The notes under the pieces are model-generated. The model saw nothing but the letters and a program-made list of their open reading frames with translations, was not told the origin of the DNA and searched no databases. From Daldinia sp. FL1419 (lineage: Eukaryota; Ascomycota; Sordariomycetes; Xylariales; Hypoxylaceae): a DNA stretch of 64,000 nt. Shown piece after piece: positions 22,726-31,918 of this stretch (position 1 is its first letter; every line of letters starts with the position of its first letter). The position numbers and the translations under genes are program-made. Where the stretch lies: assembly GCA_025201765.1 (NCBI GenBank), contig MU623408.1, positions 124,001-188,000 of the forward strand, given 5' to 3'.

Positions 22726-22831
22726 CGACCACCACGGGACTCGAACCCGCAACCTCAGTCTTTCACTGCCTAAAGATGACGATAGACGTTATTTTTAGGA
22801 GGACCGCGCGCTACCATTGCGCCAAGCAGTC
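22726..22831 (-). tRNA. tRNA-Arg (anticodon CCU) with a 34-nt intron
   Basis: Read on the minus strand. Acceptor stem GACTGCT/GGTGGTC pairs at all seven positions (three G-U), D-stem GCGC/GCGC with loop AATGGTA, anticodon stem CGGTC/GACTG, T-arm GCGGG-TTCGAGT-CCCGT, discriminator G. The 72-nt mature form has loop C-T-CCT-A-A, anticodon CCT (plus-strand 22797-22799), so it reads AGG. The intron at 22762-22795 begins after position 37, the standard eukaryotic site, and contains an AGG (22769-22771) that can pair with the anticodon, as in many pre-tRNA introns. A box (TGGCGCAATGG) and B box (GGTTCGAGTCC) are intact, and oligo-T Pol III terminators follow at 22715-22719 and 22706-22711. It resembles the yeast tRNA-Arg(CCU) D-arm and T-arm. 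Confidence 0.95.
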
Positions 22832-23339
22832 GGTTGTTCGCAAGCTCAATTGTTCGGATTGTGCTACGGACGACTGTTCGCATGGAAATTGAGCTAACTA
22901 TTTGCCTTTATGTACTAGATAAAAACCCCCCCTCCCCCCCAAAAATTTGGACAATAGTTGCGGGGCAGATTTGAAAGAATGAATAGCTCTAGTTAATTGG
23001 AGTAGACTACGTTACGTCATTCTCTTTATACTTTAGGCTTTGAAAATTGGAAAGCAGAGTCGGGATTTCGCGGGAGTTTTCTTTTAAGCAAAGGTACATA
23101 TTAACTACCTGTAACTAGTTGGTAGTTATAACTATCGATAATATCTTATTAGAATCATTTTTTGAGAGTGAGTTAATCATCGGTAAACCCTCACTACTCC
23201 TATTACCAACCGGCATACCTACTATATAATCCCTTAAATGAGATCCGTAATCATTCTTGAGGTAGGATACTTTGAGTGTACACTTCATATCAAAACCGTT
23301 GATTCTTAAAGACGGGAAACCTATATATAGAACGCTCGA
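22832..23339. other. Spacer between the tRNA and the PPTase gene 3' end
   Basis: Holds a C-run (22925-22939) and AT-rich sequence with the word AACTA/TAGTT repeated (23100-23130). No gene seen. Confidence 0.4.
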
Positions 23340-23988
23340 CTACCAACTAAATATACTACGAATACGACTCCATATACCGCCGTCTGTCTTGCTCTCTTTT
23401 CTCGCTTTGCTCGGCGGCTTCTCCTCAGAACCAAATTCTCCCCAGAACATGACGCACGTAGCCACTGCGTAATCCCCATCGTGAGTGATACTGAGGCGCG
23501 CGTACGTACCCCTAGTATCATGTCCCCTGATAATGGCTACGGGTGAGCTGGTTGCTCTCGGTATCTGCCATTGGGGGTACTGGGGATCATGTTTCCGAGG
23601 AATCTCCTCTCGTAAATTTTTGGCTAATACGTGTTCGTAGGTAATTGTGATATCGTGAAAAGTGACTTTGTAAATACTGCAGGCTTTTATAACCGCCTCC
23701 TTTGCCGCCCATCTAACATGTATATATAGGTCAATTTTATCGATATAAAACTCTTGCACGAAATTAGACGGACTAGACGGACCTTCCAGCTAAGAATCTA
23801 GCTACAGAACTCGGTGAATTACGTGGATGGAGAGCTGCGTTTTTAGCAGATTCTATCTCCTCTGGAGTGAGAACGCGTTGAATGAATCTGGCACCTTTGT
23901 CTTGGGATATGATTTTTGCAATCCTATCGATATGGCATATATCGGTGCCGATCCCAAATGAAAATGGTAATCTTCTAAGAGAGCCCAT
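23340..23988 (-). CDS. PPT2: Holo-[acyl-carrier-protein] synthase, AcpS-type 4'-phosphopantetheinyl transferase (mitochondrial Ppt2-like)
   Basis: Transfers the 4'-phosphopantetheine arm of CoA to acyl carrier protein, probably mitochondrial ACP. Model on the minus strand: exon 23783-23988, intron 23713-23782, exon 23340-23712; in frame, 192 residues. Exon 1 holds the AcpS signature GIGTDICHIDRIAKII, whose Asp binds Mg2+. The junction rebuilds FLAGRWAAKEAVIKA, the second conserved motif with the catalytic/metal-binding Glu. The core ends YARLSITHDGDYAVATCVMF, matching the VSISH..YA.A end of the family. The donor is a weak GTCCGT, but no other choice restores the motif. The upstream in-frame extension lacks conservation, so the ATG before GSLRRL was chosen. 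The size fits a stand-alone AcpS rather than a FAS2-fused domain. Confidence 0.92.
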
Positions 23989-24605
23989 GGTGCAATAAAT
24001 ACAGCTTGCTCGGCCGACTGCCCGTGAAATGAATTGGCGAGATGCTGAAGTATCGCGAAGTGCAAACGCATAAAATGACAAAATAAGTTAGGTACAGAAT
24101 ATACACAAATTATGTATGTTATGTAAGTATATGCATAAAGTGCCTTGTGGTAGGTACATGTCGCATCACGCCACAAAATTCCAGAGGCAATGATAACTTT
24201 AAATCTTATCGCTGATTTACGATCTAAAATACGATTTAAAAAAGTAGAATATTATCATGCCATTTCTAATACTTTCTTTTCTGCCTATCAATAATACTAT
24301 TTTCATTTTATGGTATGATGACGAAATACCCTCGTTTCAAATTATTACGTCAGTGCTAATGATTCAACACATTTCGCTCCCGGTATCCAACCTGATGCCA
24401 ACGCCGTTGCAGCAATTAAATATCCAAAAAAAAAAAGAAAAAAAGACACTCAACATGACAAGAGGTACACGACCGGGACAAATTTTTCAAACGAGTAGAG
24501 CTGTTCATCGCCACAACCCCTCTCAACGAATAATTGAGCATATAAATAAATGCCCCCTACGAAAGGTTTCCCGAGGCCTGGGAAGGTAACATTGCGAAAT
24601 TTCTC
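23989..24605. other. Spacer between the PPTase and DUF1774 genes
   Basis: AT-rich promoter of the PPTase gene plus the 3' side of the DUF1774 gene. An A-rich run lies at 24426-24446. The frame at 24257-24589 lacks any recognisable domain and is judged non-coding. Confidence 0.4.
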
Positions 24606-25820
24606 TTAATTCTCTCCTAAGAGGGGAGCTCGTTCCGTATCACCATCGCGAGCAGTCGCGAACCTGGCATTTCTTCCGGCGGGTAAAGCAACCACGATAG
24701 TTGCTATAAAGAGGATCGCCATGATAATAAAGGCGAATATCCATTGGAACGCAATGACTTGTCGCAGGAACTGAGAAACACCAATCGCTGCAGACAGGAC
24801 GCTAAGGTTGAAGCCCATGGTGTAGTCCTAGCGAATGTTAACATAAGACACATAAATCTAGAGACAGGCGAGTAAGGACTAACCTTGTAGATAACGATGT
24901 AAAAGAGGCCGTATACCAGGATGGACCAGATAAAGATGTTACCAAAGATACGTGTAACAAGCGAGGCCGGGTGAGCAACCATGATCGCACCGTTCCAGTA
25001 GATAGCAACGAATGTCCACGCCAGCGGCCCCGAGACGACGGGGTAGTGGATGAAGCGTGCATAACCAGAATGGCGGAAGTACAGCGAGGTCAAGTTAATA
25101 AAGTTGAGGATAATGAAGAGCTCGGCCCAGCCGAATAACGAGCGTACGAAGAGCATGACGAAGGCGAAGTGGAATAGGTTGTTCAGAATAAAGTGGCTTC
25201 CTACTGCGCATGCTTCGTTCACACGCTCGGCGGTGCCAGAGAAGAGATGCGCGATGTAGCCCCCCTGAAGAACGAACAGTACAATCCTAGGATACGTTAG
25301 AGATACGTCATCTCATGGTGCGTGGCGTGCCCATGTCTTACCAGTAAATGCTGGCGATGATGTGGTTCATCCGGAATGCAGTATGGTACGCATCGTTTTG
25401 GTGCCATATCTTCCGGCGAGGCCAGACGCCATCGTGAGGCGAATGGAAGGTATAGTAAACCGAAACGACAACAGACAACAGCCAGGTAACGGTGGTCAAT
25501 ATCTTGTCTGCTACAGGTTAGTTGATATGTTCCTAGCCTTCATCTTCATTTTCCCAGCGAGCGAATACACAAATTGGAGCTTGTTGCAACATACTACAAG
25601 CAAATTAGCGTCGTTTATTAAATTTAAGATACACCGCACTCGCAGAACGATTCTATAGGAGACGCTGTTACACATACCATGTAATGACGGTGTTCTTTGT
25701 GTGAGTATCGCGCTTTGCGAATGGGTTAACTAATATATAAATTAGCACGATATTCGATGTCTTCTCTTATCTCTATCCCAGTTCTTCAAGTGTGGACATA
25801 CTATGATGAATCCGCTCCAT
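24606..25820 (-). CDS. DUF1774-type multi-pass membrane protein (exon structure partly uncertain)
   Basis: Function unknown; a fungal membrane protein family. Firm exons on the minus strand: 25342-25507 (ILTTVTWLLSVVVSVYYTFH...IASIYW), 24884-25286 (IVLFVLQGGYIAHLFSG ... FYIVIYK) and 24606-24827 (DYTMGFNLSVLSAAIG ... APLLGEN); introns 25287-25341 and 24828-24883 keep the frame. About six membrane spans are visible, with a short polar C-tail. Upstream, a plausible start is exon 25802-25820 (MERIHH) joined over a good GTATGT...GCTAAT...TTAG intron to exon 25678-25729 (NPFAKRDTHTKNTVIT). That exon does not join in frame to 25507. A 23-nt micro-exon at 25571-25593 would restore the frame (294 residues); a sequence indel is the alternative. 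The family call rests on the NPFAKR start and the hydrophobic pattern. Confidence 0.72.
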
Positions 25821-27790
25821 CGTGGCTGTAGCCTCAGCTTACGGGTCGATTCGTATAAGTGGACGGGTTGAGACGACGGAATGTGGATTGTACTATCGAG
25901 AAGCCAAAAATCACGAAAAGATATCCCTTCAAGGAATACAAGGAGGAACAATAGAATATTTAAAGGAAAGGAGGACCCATAGGAGTTTTAAACTAGACCG
26001 TCGAACATACAAAGTCTGACATTCCATAAGACACGCCTTCTAATAAATCTACCTACTAGTCCTTAAAGTCTAGGCGTAGGCTTGGATGACGATGGTGGGG
26101 TCCCTTGTTAATGTGTTAATGCAGGATATGTGCGGGGGAAGCTAGCCCGTGTGAGAAAGTGATGACGTTGACGAGGCGCGAAGTCGCCCTGAAGTCGCCC
26201 TGGAGAACCAGTCTCGATGGACTAAGAAATACATCCCCTCCAATCCTCACCGAGTTCTAGATGTGTTACCTGAAGCAGGATTTTCGTACCCTCCTTGCAT
26301 CTGCGAGCATGAAACACGAACGCGAACGACCTGTAAGATTCGCGTCCCGATCTACTTCCTAGCATACGCGCGGGTTGAGTAGATCTATACCAGCGAATCA
26401 TGGTTTGGGGAGTAATGACTACCTACCTAGTACGGGAAATATGGTATGTTATGGTGCTATCAATTACTTATTACTTACATGCGAATTATGTAAGTGGTGG
26501 AGGAATCAAACGGGTCCCTTTTCCTTATTAGAGCGCAGCAGTTACAGTATATGCACCATTTTGAGACGCAATGGGATGAATATATTAGGTAATGTCCAAG
26601 GATGTAGGCTACGATGCTGCCTGAAGACCTGTTGAAGTCGCTGCGGAAATCTATGACGCTAACGCCGTTACAACGTACGGATTACGAACCGCAGACGTAA
26701 TGCCTTGTTCAGCCCGCGCCAGAATAGTTGCCGATTTTGTAAGACGATCGAGATGGAGTTCCCGTCACGAGGTAATTAATAAGTCTAAAAGTAGTTAGAC
26801 ACGGCTGCGGGATTGGCGTCGTGTAGATTTAATGATTTAGTTAAGATTAGGTACCTATAAAGTCTGGGATCTACGGATCCGTACAAATATAGTATAGAGA
26901 TTGCATAAGTGGCATTTTAAGTTCAACCTATTGATGAGTTTAACTATTATTAGGTAATCGCATTCATTCCTTTTAAAGGAACCAGAAACGAATTAATGCG
27001 AGTACGAAACTCTCGTCGTTGCTCAAAGGGAGCATTCACTCCGGTCCTAAGGAACAACGCAGAATTTGCCAATCCTACGCCTCGTGCGACACGAACAGGA
27101 AACTTATCTCGTCGCATCGATTGTCTAACCCGAGAAGAGAAGAGACGGGCTTGGCTGTGAAATGGAAAGCTTGATCGGGCGAACTGCAAGGTTTCTATTG
27201 GTTGGGATGCTCGAAGCTGCGGGGTGAGGCGGGACGCTGTTGCATCGCGATCATACGCAGCCAGGTGTTGACGCTTTGGGATGTTTGACTGGGAAGGATT
27301 TACTTCTTTGCTTGATGATTTGGCCGTGGGTTTCCCGAATAGCCTCATTAGTACTTGAGGAATAAAATCAAGATTCCTCTCTTAGTGAGACGAAATGTGT
27401 TGAAAGGGAATATTAGTAGAAGACTCATTAAACTACTGAGATACCAACCGCAGCCTCGTTTGTGGGGTTGAAGAAGGCTAGACTAGGCCTTGATTGAAAT
27501 ATGTCTCCTACGCCAGGTATGCCGTCACCCCTTTTCTCTTCGTTTGGCAGGTAAGCCGTCTTATAAGTTATATTATCGCGTCGAGATTACATAGTCTGTT
27601 AAGGTAATTAATAACGCGAATCGTCATCCAGGTTCGAACCATGAACCTCTCCAGCAGTCACTCCTCTGTCCCCGATGTCAGGATTGGGATGATATCGACC
27701 TCCATAGGTTAGGATATACCATTTGGAATAAGACAACCGCTGAGGAGCTTTTGCAGAATACCCAGTGCCTACTATCCGCTTAGTGATATC
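25821..27790. other. Gene-poor spacer at the start of the accessory region
   Basis: About 2 kb with no convincing gene. The longest frame is a 132-codon minus-strand frame at 26950-27348 (listed separately, low confidence). Sequence near 27630-27650 (CAGGTTCGAACC) resembles a tRNA B box but cannot form a T-stem. Likely decayed DNA. Confidence 0.4.
26950..27348 (-). CDS. Hypothetical 132-residue basic protein, doubtful
   Basis: Open frame with a true ATG (MRLFGKPTAKSSSKEVNPSQ). It is rich in Arg and Ser, with no membrane span, signal peptide or known motif. It lies alone in decayed spacer next to a HET pseudogene. It could be a chance frame; no intron or conserved block supports it. Confidence 0.2.
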   Translation of the reverse strand: MRLFGKPTAKSSSKEVNPSQSNIPKRQHLAAYDRDATASRLTPQLRASQPIETLQFARSSFPFHSQARLFSSRVRQSMRRDKFPVRVARGVGLANSALFLRTGVNAPFEQRREFRTRINSFLVPLKGMNAIT

Positions 27791-29512
27791 TCACGCCTCT
27801 GTAAGATTGGAGAGTGGAATGTGCCCTTTTTTGATATGTCGGTTATGAAGGGTTGGATCCAGGGTTGTAATGCCGTCCACGGCGACAAATGCGTTGATTA
27901 TCGTTGTGAAACACGTAAGCTCTTTCGAGACACGGCTTCTATAATTGTTAAGTGGCGAACTAATAGCCGGTTACTAGAATACCCTCTGGGCTTTCGCGTG
28001 ATTAACGTTGTGAACATGAATATCATTGAGTCGGCTCAGGCAAGTACGTTTCGTGGCTTTGAGATATATGTGGAATCCTGCGGGCGACGGTACGCAAGAT
28101 AGTTCCCAACTTGAAAAGAGTAAAGTTAGAGATCTCGAGGCTCCAGTAAGCCTTGGGAATGTTGCCGTTCCCGGGGTTATTACTGATGACATATCGCTAT
28201 GTAGAGATCTCGGCGAAAATTACCTCTGGATAGATAGACCTGTGCATCGTCCAGGATGATCGAGTCCTCAAGACAGCCCAAATAGCGTCTATGGATAAGA
28301 TCGACCGCTCCGCCACCTTTACAATTATGGCGGCCCTGAACAATTACAACGGAGGTGGACTTCCTGGCTACAAGAGAAAGCCTAGGATTCCTTGTTCGTC
28401 CATCTGGCGCCCGCCGCACAAAGTTAATGGAGAGACACGAGGAATAGGCCCAAACGGCATTGGTGGTTTGGTAGATTCTTCTCTATGGAATAGAAGAGGT
28501 TGGACTTTTCAAGAGAGGCTGCTTTCTCGAAGATGCCTGTTCATTACCGAACACTAAGCCATATTCAAATATTCACAAGCACAAGCTACTGAAGAACTCA
28601 CGTGGGGTCCTCAGGGAATCGCACGGCGCAGACCACCGGCAAAGTCGAACGGTGTTCCAATAAGTAGTAGAGTAGAAGTTAGAGTAGGTTCAAACGAAGA
28701 CATGATTTACCAGATTCCAGGCTCCTTTGAGCCTCTCCCCGAGGATATCAGGACCGAATACATAGTGAAAGACGCCACCTCTTTCACGGAATATTGCGAA
28801 TGGGCCAAAGACTACACATCGCGCCAGCTGTCTTATGGCACCGATTTTCTCAACGCCTTTACAGGCGTAGCCAATTCCCTTTGCCAGCTTCTAGCTTTCC
28901 CAACGTTATTCAGATTGCCGGAGAAATACCTACCGCGATGTCTCATGTGGAGCTGTCCAGGGAAAGCCGGCCGGAGGGGTGAAGTGCCAGAGATTCCGAG
29001 TTGGAGCTGGGTAACATCGTTGAGCCCTGTAAGCTACGATTTCGACCAACCGAGGCCGTTGATTGAGCCCGGATGCCCTTGAGATTCGCTAGCTTGGTGT
29101 TTTTCTACTACCAAGATCCCGTTCGTGGTCTTCGGAAACTCGATATCCAAGAACGCTGGATTCAACACGAGATAACAATCGAAGAACTAGCAAGACATAC
29201 TGAGCTACAGAAGCTTACGTACAGGAATTTACCCGCAGAGTAAACATCTAACCAAGATTGGGGCAATTGTTCCCATAACCCCCCCGAAGCTTCCGTTCGG
29301 CAGGCCTTAGACGCAAAAGCTTGTCAGGTCGCCATCATGTTTCCAGGAGCTCTAGTCTTCAATACAAAGTAGTATATACTAGCAGAATATACACCAGCAT
29401 CAAGTACCCACGAGTGTTTGATCTGACATCAGCTGAGGCAAGGTACCCGCTGGCAGCGAGGGGTCTATTTGATGATGCGAATATAAAAGATAAGACTAAT
29501 GGATTTGTGTAG
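27791..29512 (+). pseudogene. Broken HET-domain (heterokaryon incompatibility) gene
   Basis: Remains of a HET protein gene spread over three plus-strand frames. Recognisable pieces in order: N-terminal DMSVMKGWIQGCNAVHGDKC (27836 on); the HET start as FVALRYMW and LGENYLWID (28040-28235); then in another frame DLCIVQDD, a SATFTIMAALNNYNGGGLPG block and RRGWTFQERLLSRRCLFITE (28239-28554); then DYTSRQLSYGTDFLNAFTGV, PEKYLPRCLMW and IPSWSWV (28810-29020). A one-base insertion near 28238 breaks the frame inside the WIDSLC-type motif, and an in-frame TAA at 28555-28557 stands where a Gln is normal (a CAA to TAA change). Further frame changes occur near 28040 and after 29080. No intact start is visible. 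The parent was a typical 600-700 residue HET protein; it cannot be expressed as such. Confidence 0.88.
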
Positions 29513-30585
29513 ATCGACGGAGAAGACTTGAATCGGGCCCATTAACTTTAATAAACCACCATCTCTGGGTGCCATATAACAAGCTCCGGGTTAGATTTCC
29601 TCTCTAGGTCCTCATGGAATCCGAACACGCCTTAGGAGACGGGTTCTTTATATGAAGCCTGGAGAAAATCAAGAATAAATGGATGAAGTCGGAATAAATT
29701 ACTTGCTATAGGTATAATATAGTTACTACTATAAAGTTTTACTATCGCATAGGCAACTATATAATATTATGCCATCGTTACACTAGGTGTGTTGTGCATG
29801 AGCAGTATACTACCTAAGTACCTGGGTCGACACCGGACGAACACGACGCGCTTCTGTCATAGTTCGATCAATCGGGAGGTTGACATGTAGATATATCACA
29901 AAAGGTGACGAGAGGAGCTGTTGTATACCCTGCAGAAGCGTCACACTGTACGCCGAAGATATAGTAGCAGCAACAGAATGTCCGTTACTTTAAGACATAC
30001 CATGCATCTGACGTGTGGAATTCCGTCGTAATAGCCAACTAAGCCCTGCTTCTCTACAATCCGTAGACGCCGTTTTCACTTGTTATTTCGTCATTGTTAA
30101 TATGGTTGTCTGCCATATATGGAGTAGGTCATGGATAAGTTCACTAGTATATGGGATGATCGAGGCGTTGATGGTCATGAGTGACGTTCTTGGGGAATTT
30201 ATAAACTACGTCAAAGGATAAATTGGTGGCAGAATGGAGGGTAAAAATATGCAATACGAGAACTGTATAGACTTGCATCAGAACCTATGACTACGATACT
30301 AACGTATATTACTTACACGTCCAGCTAACCGTTACTACACCTCTATCAGAGTCGAGTATTGGAGCCCTCTCGTGAATTTACCACAACGCGCGTGTACGTG
30401 CCTAAGATATTATGACAAGGCTATCATAAGACTAGGCTTCCCAAGACCCGTGGCTCTACCCGGGTCGTTTAATCATGACATACAATACTCTAGGCTTTTG
30501 AGGTACTTCTCTAATTAGTTTGTAGATTTGGAATTTCTATTTGGTATTCATCCTCCTCCCCCTTCGGTAAGTAAAGCTCTGCCAG
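29513..30585. other. AT-rich spacer between the HET pseudogene and the Pth11-like gene
   Basis: No coding frame of note. The stretch 29690-29780 is very AT-rich. It probably contains the 3' UTR of the Pth11-like gene next to 30585 and otherwise decayed DNA. Confidence 0.4.
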
Positions 30586-31918
30586 CTATTCGAATACCGA
30601 AACCACGGGCTTTTTACTCTCCGACCAGGTCATATCCCGTTCCACGAGAATACCCGCAGGGGGTCGTTCGGGGGAATCGGTGGCTGTGGAGCGCCGTCCG
30701 CTCTGGCCGCTAACGCTGACCCGACAGCTGCCGCCGTAGGTGGAAAGCATCACATCATCATCCTTGCCAGGCCCTTCTTCGCTATCGAGTTGGGGCTTTT
30801 TCGGCGAACTCCCGAATGTGACGATGTCGATCGCAGGTATTGGCTTTGGGGGGGCGTTAGGACGACCGTAGCGTAGTTTGCGATAGATCGGTATTAATGT
30901 TGGAAGGCATGCGCCGACGATAGCTACGTAGACCTCTATACCCGAAGACAGGCCAGGCGCGACAAATTGCTCTACTTTGGTTAGCATACCATATCCTCAT
31001 CTCATTTATTAAGGCACCGTACTAGTAAAATTATGTGTGCCTTCTCTATGCATCGCCGCGGTGGATAGTGTGCGAGTCATACTCGAGGCAAAGGCCCTGA
31101 AAAGTGTTAACCAAAGCCGTCAGGCAAAGACGATGGAAACCTCTCGACAAAGGCTGGAAAATAAAAGAGTAACTTACACGCCGCCAAGAAGAAAGATGAA
31201 GCATATACTAAGCTTTTTCGTCATTGAAATTTGTAGTTTCAAGATCTCTTGGACAGGCAAGACTATGGTGCAAAAGTCGACGATGGAATTTGCTATCGAG
31301 TTTCCCATCAGAAAGATTATTGTGTCTATGCATTTCGTCGTCGGGAGTGGTTGAAGCTCCACGCGCCAGAAGGCCCTGAGCGGCCGGCACTGGACCACGT
31401 AAACGATTTCAACTGCAATAGTCCAAGCGATGCTCATAGTACCAAGAACTATAGAGGCCATGCGTACTGTTTTGGTGGGAAATATTTGCAGGTAGAAAGC
31501 AAGGACGGCTAGTTTCACCAGGGTGCAACTAAACCCGTAGGCGACCTCGGCCATAAAAAGGAACTGCTCATAACATGATTAGCTGGTTCTGCCAAGGGCT
31601 GACTCTATGCCGAACCTTGAAGAGAATTACGAGGGCGTGAGGGTCTTGGGAAACGACCCTCATGTCTTTTCCTAGTCCACCTCGTACTATGGCTACCGTG
31701 CAAAACGCCAGGAATACATGGTGGATGAGAAGACAGGACAGGATCAGGTAGTCGTCCCATCCCCAAGAGGCCCTAGTCAACCTTTTTGCCCAAAACCGTA
31801 ATCCAACGACGATAGTCGTGACGAGTGCGAGTACATAAGAGCCGATGATAATTCCGGGGCCGGAATCCGAGTAATCAAGTGGCGGTTGGACCTGGTCCCG
31901 CTCCGATAATATCCTCAT
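30586..31918 (-). CDS. Pth11-like integral membrane protein (rhodopsin/SAT4 domain), no CFEM
   Basis: Putative seven-span receptor of the large Pth11-related family. Model on the minus strand: exons 31616-31918, 31178-31563, 31018-31096 and 30586-30969; in frame, 383 residues. Seen: short N-terminus, TM1 (GIIIGSYVLALVTTIVVGLRFW), the family motif ASWGWDDYLILSCLL, then AEVAYGFSCTLVKLAVLAFYLQIF, Cys-containing loop VVQCRPLRAFW, NSIANSIVDFCTIVLPVQ, LSICFIFLLGG, and SSGIEVYVAIVGACLPTLIP followed by a polar Ser-rich cytoplasmic tail. Introns 1 and 3 use weak sites (donor GTTCGG; acceptor in a TAGAG run), and the joins around 30969-31018 are the least certain; exon 3 is divergent from the family. 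It may be intact or slightly degenerate. It has no N-terminal CFEM domain. It sits next to the HET pseudogene in accessory DNA. Confidence 0.75.

Noticed and set aside
22536..22892. 118-codon plus-strand frame spanning the tRNA
   Set aside because: It runs antisense through the tRNA-Arg gene; tRNA structure explains the conservation.
27626..27665. B-box-like CAGGTTCGAACC suggesting a tRNA gene
   Set aside because: The flanking bases cannot form a 5-bp T-stem on either strand, and no A box or acceptor stem is in range.
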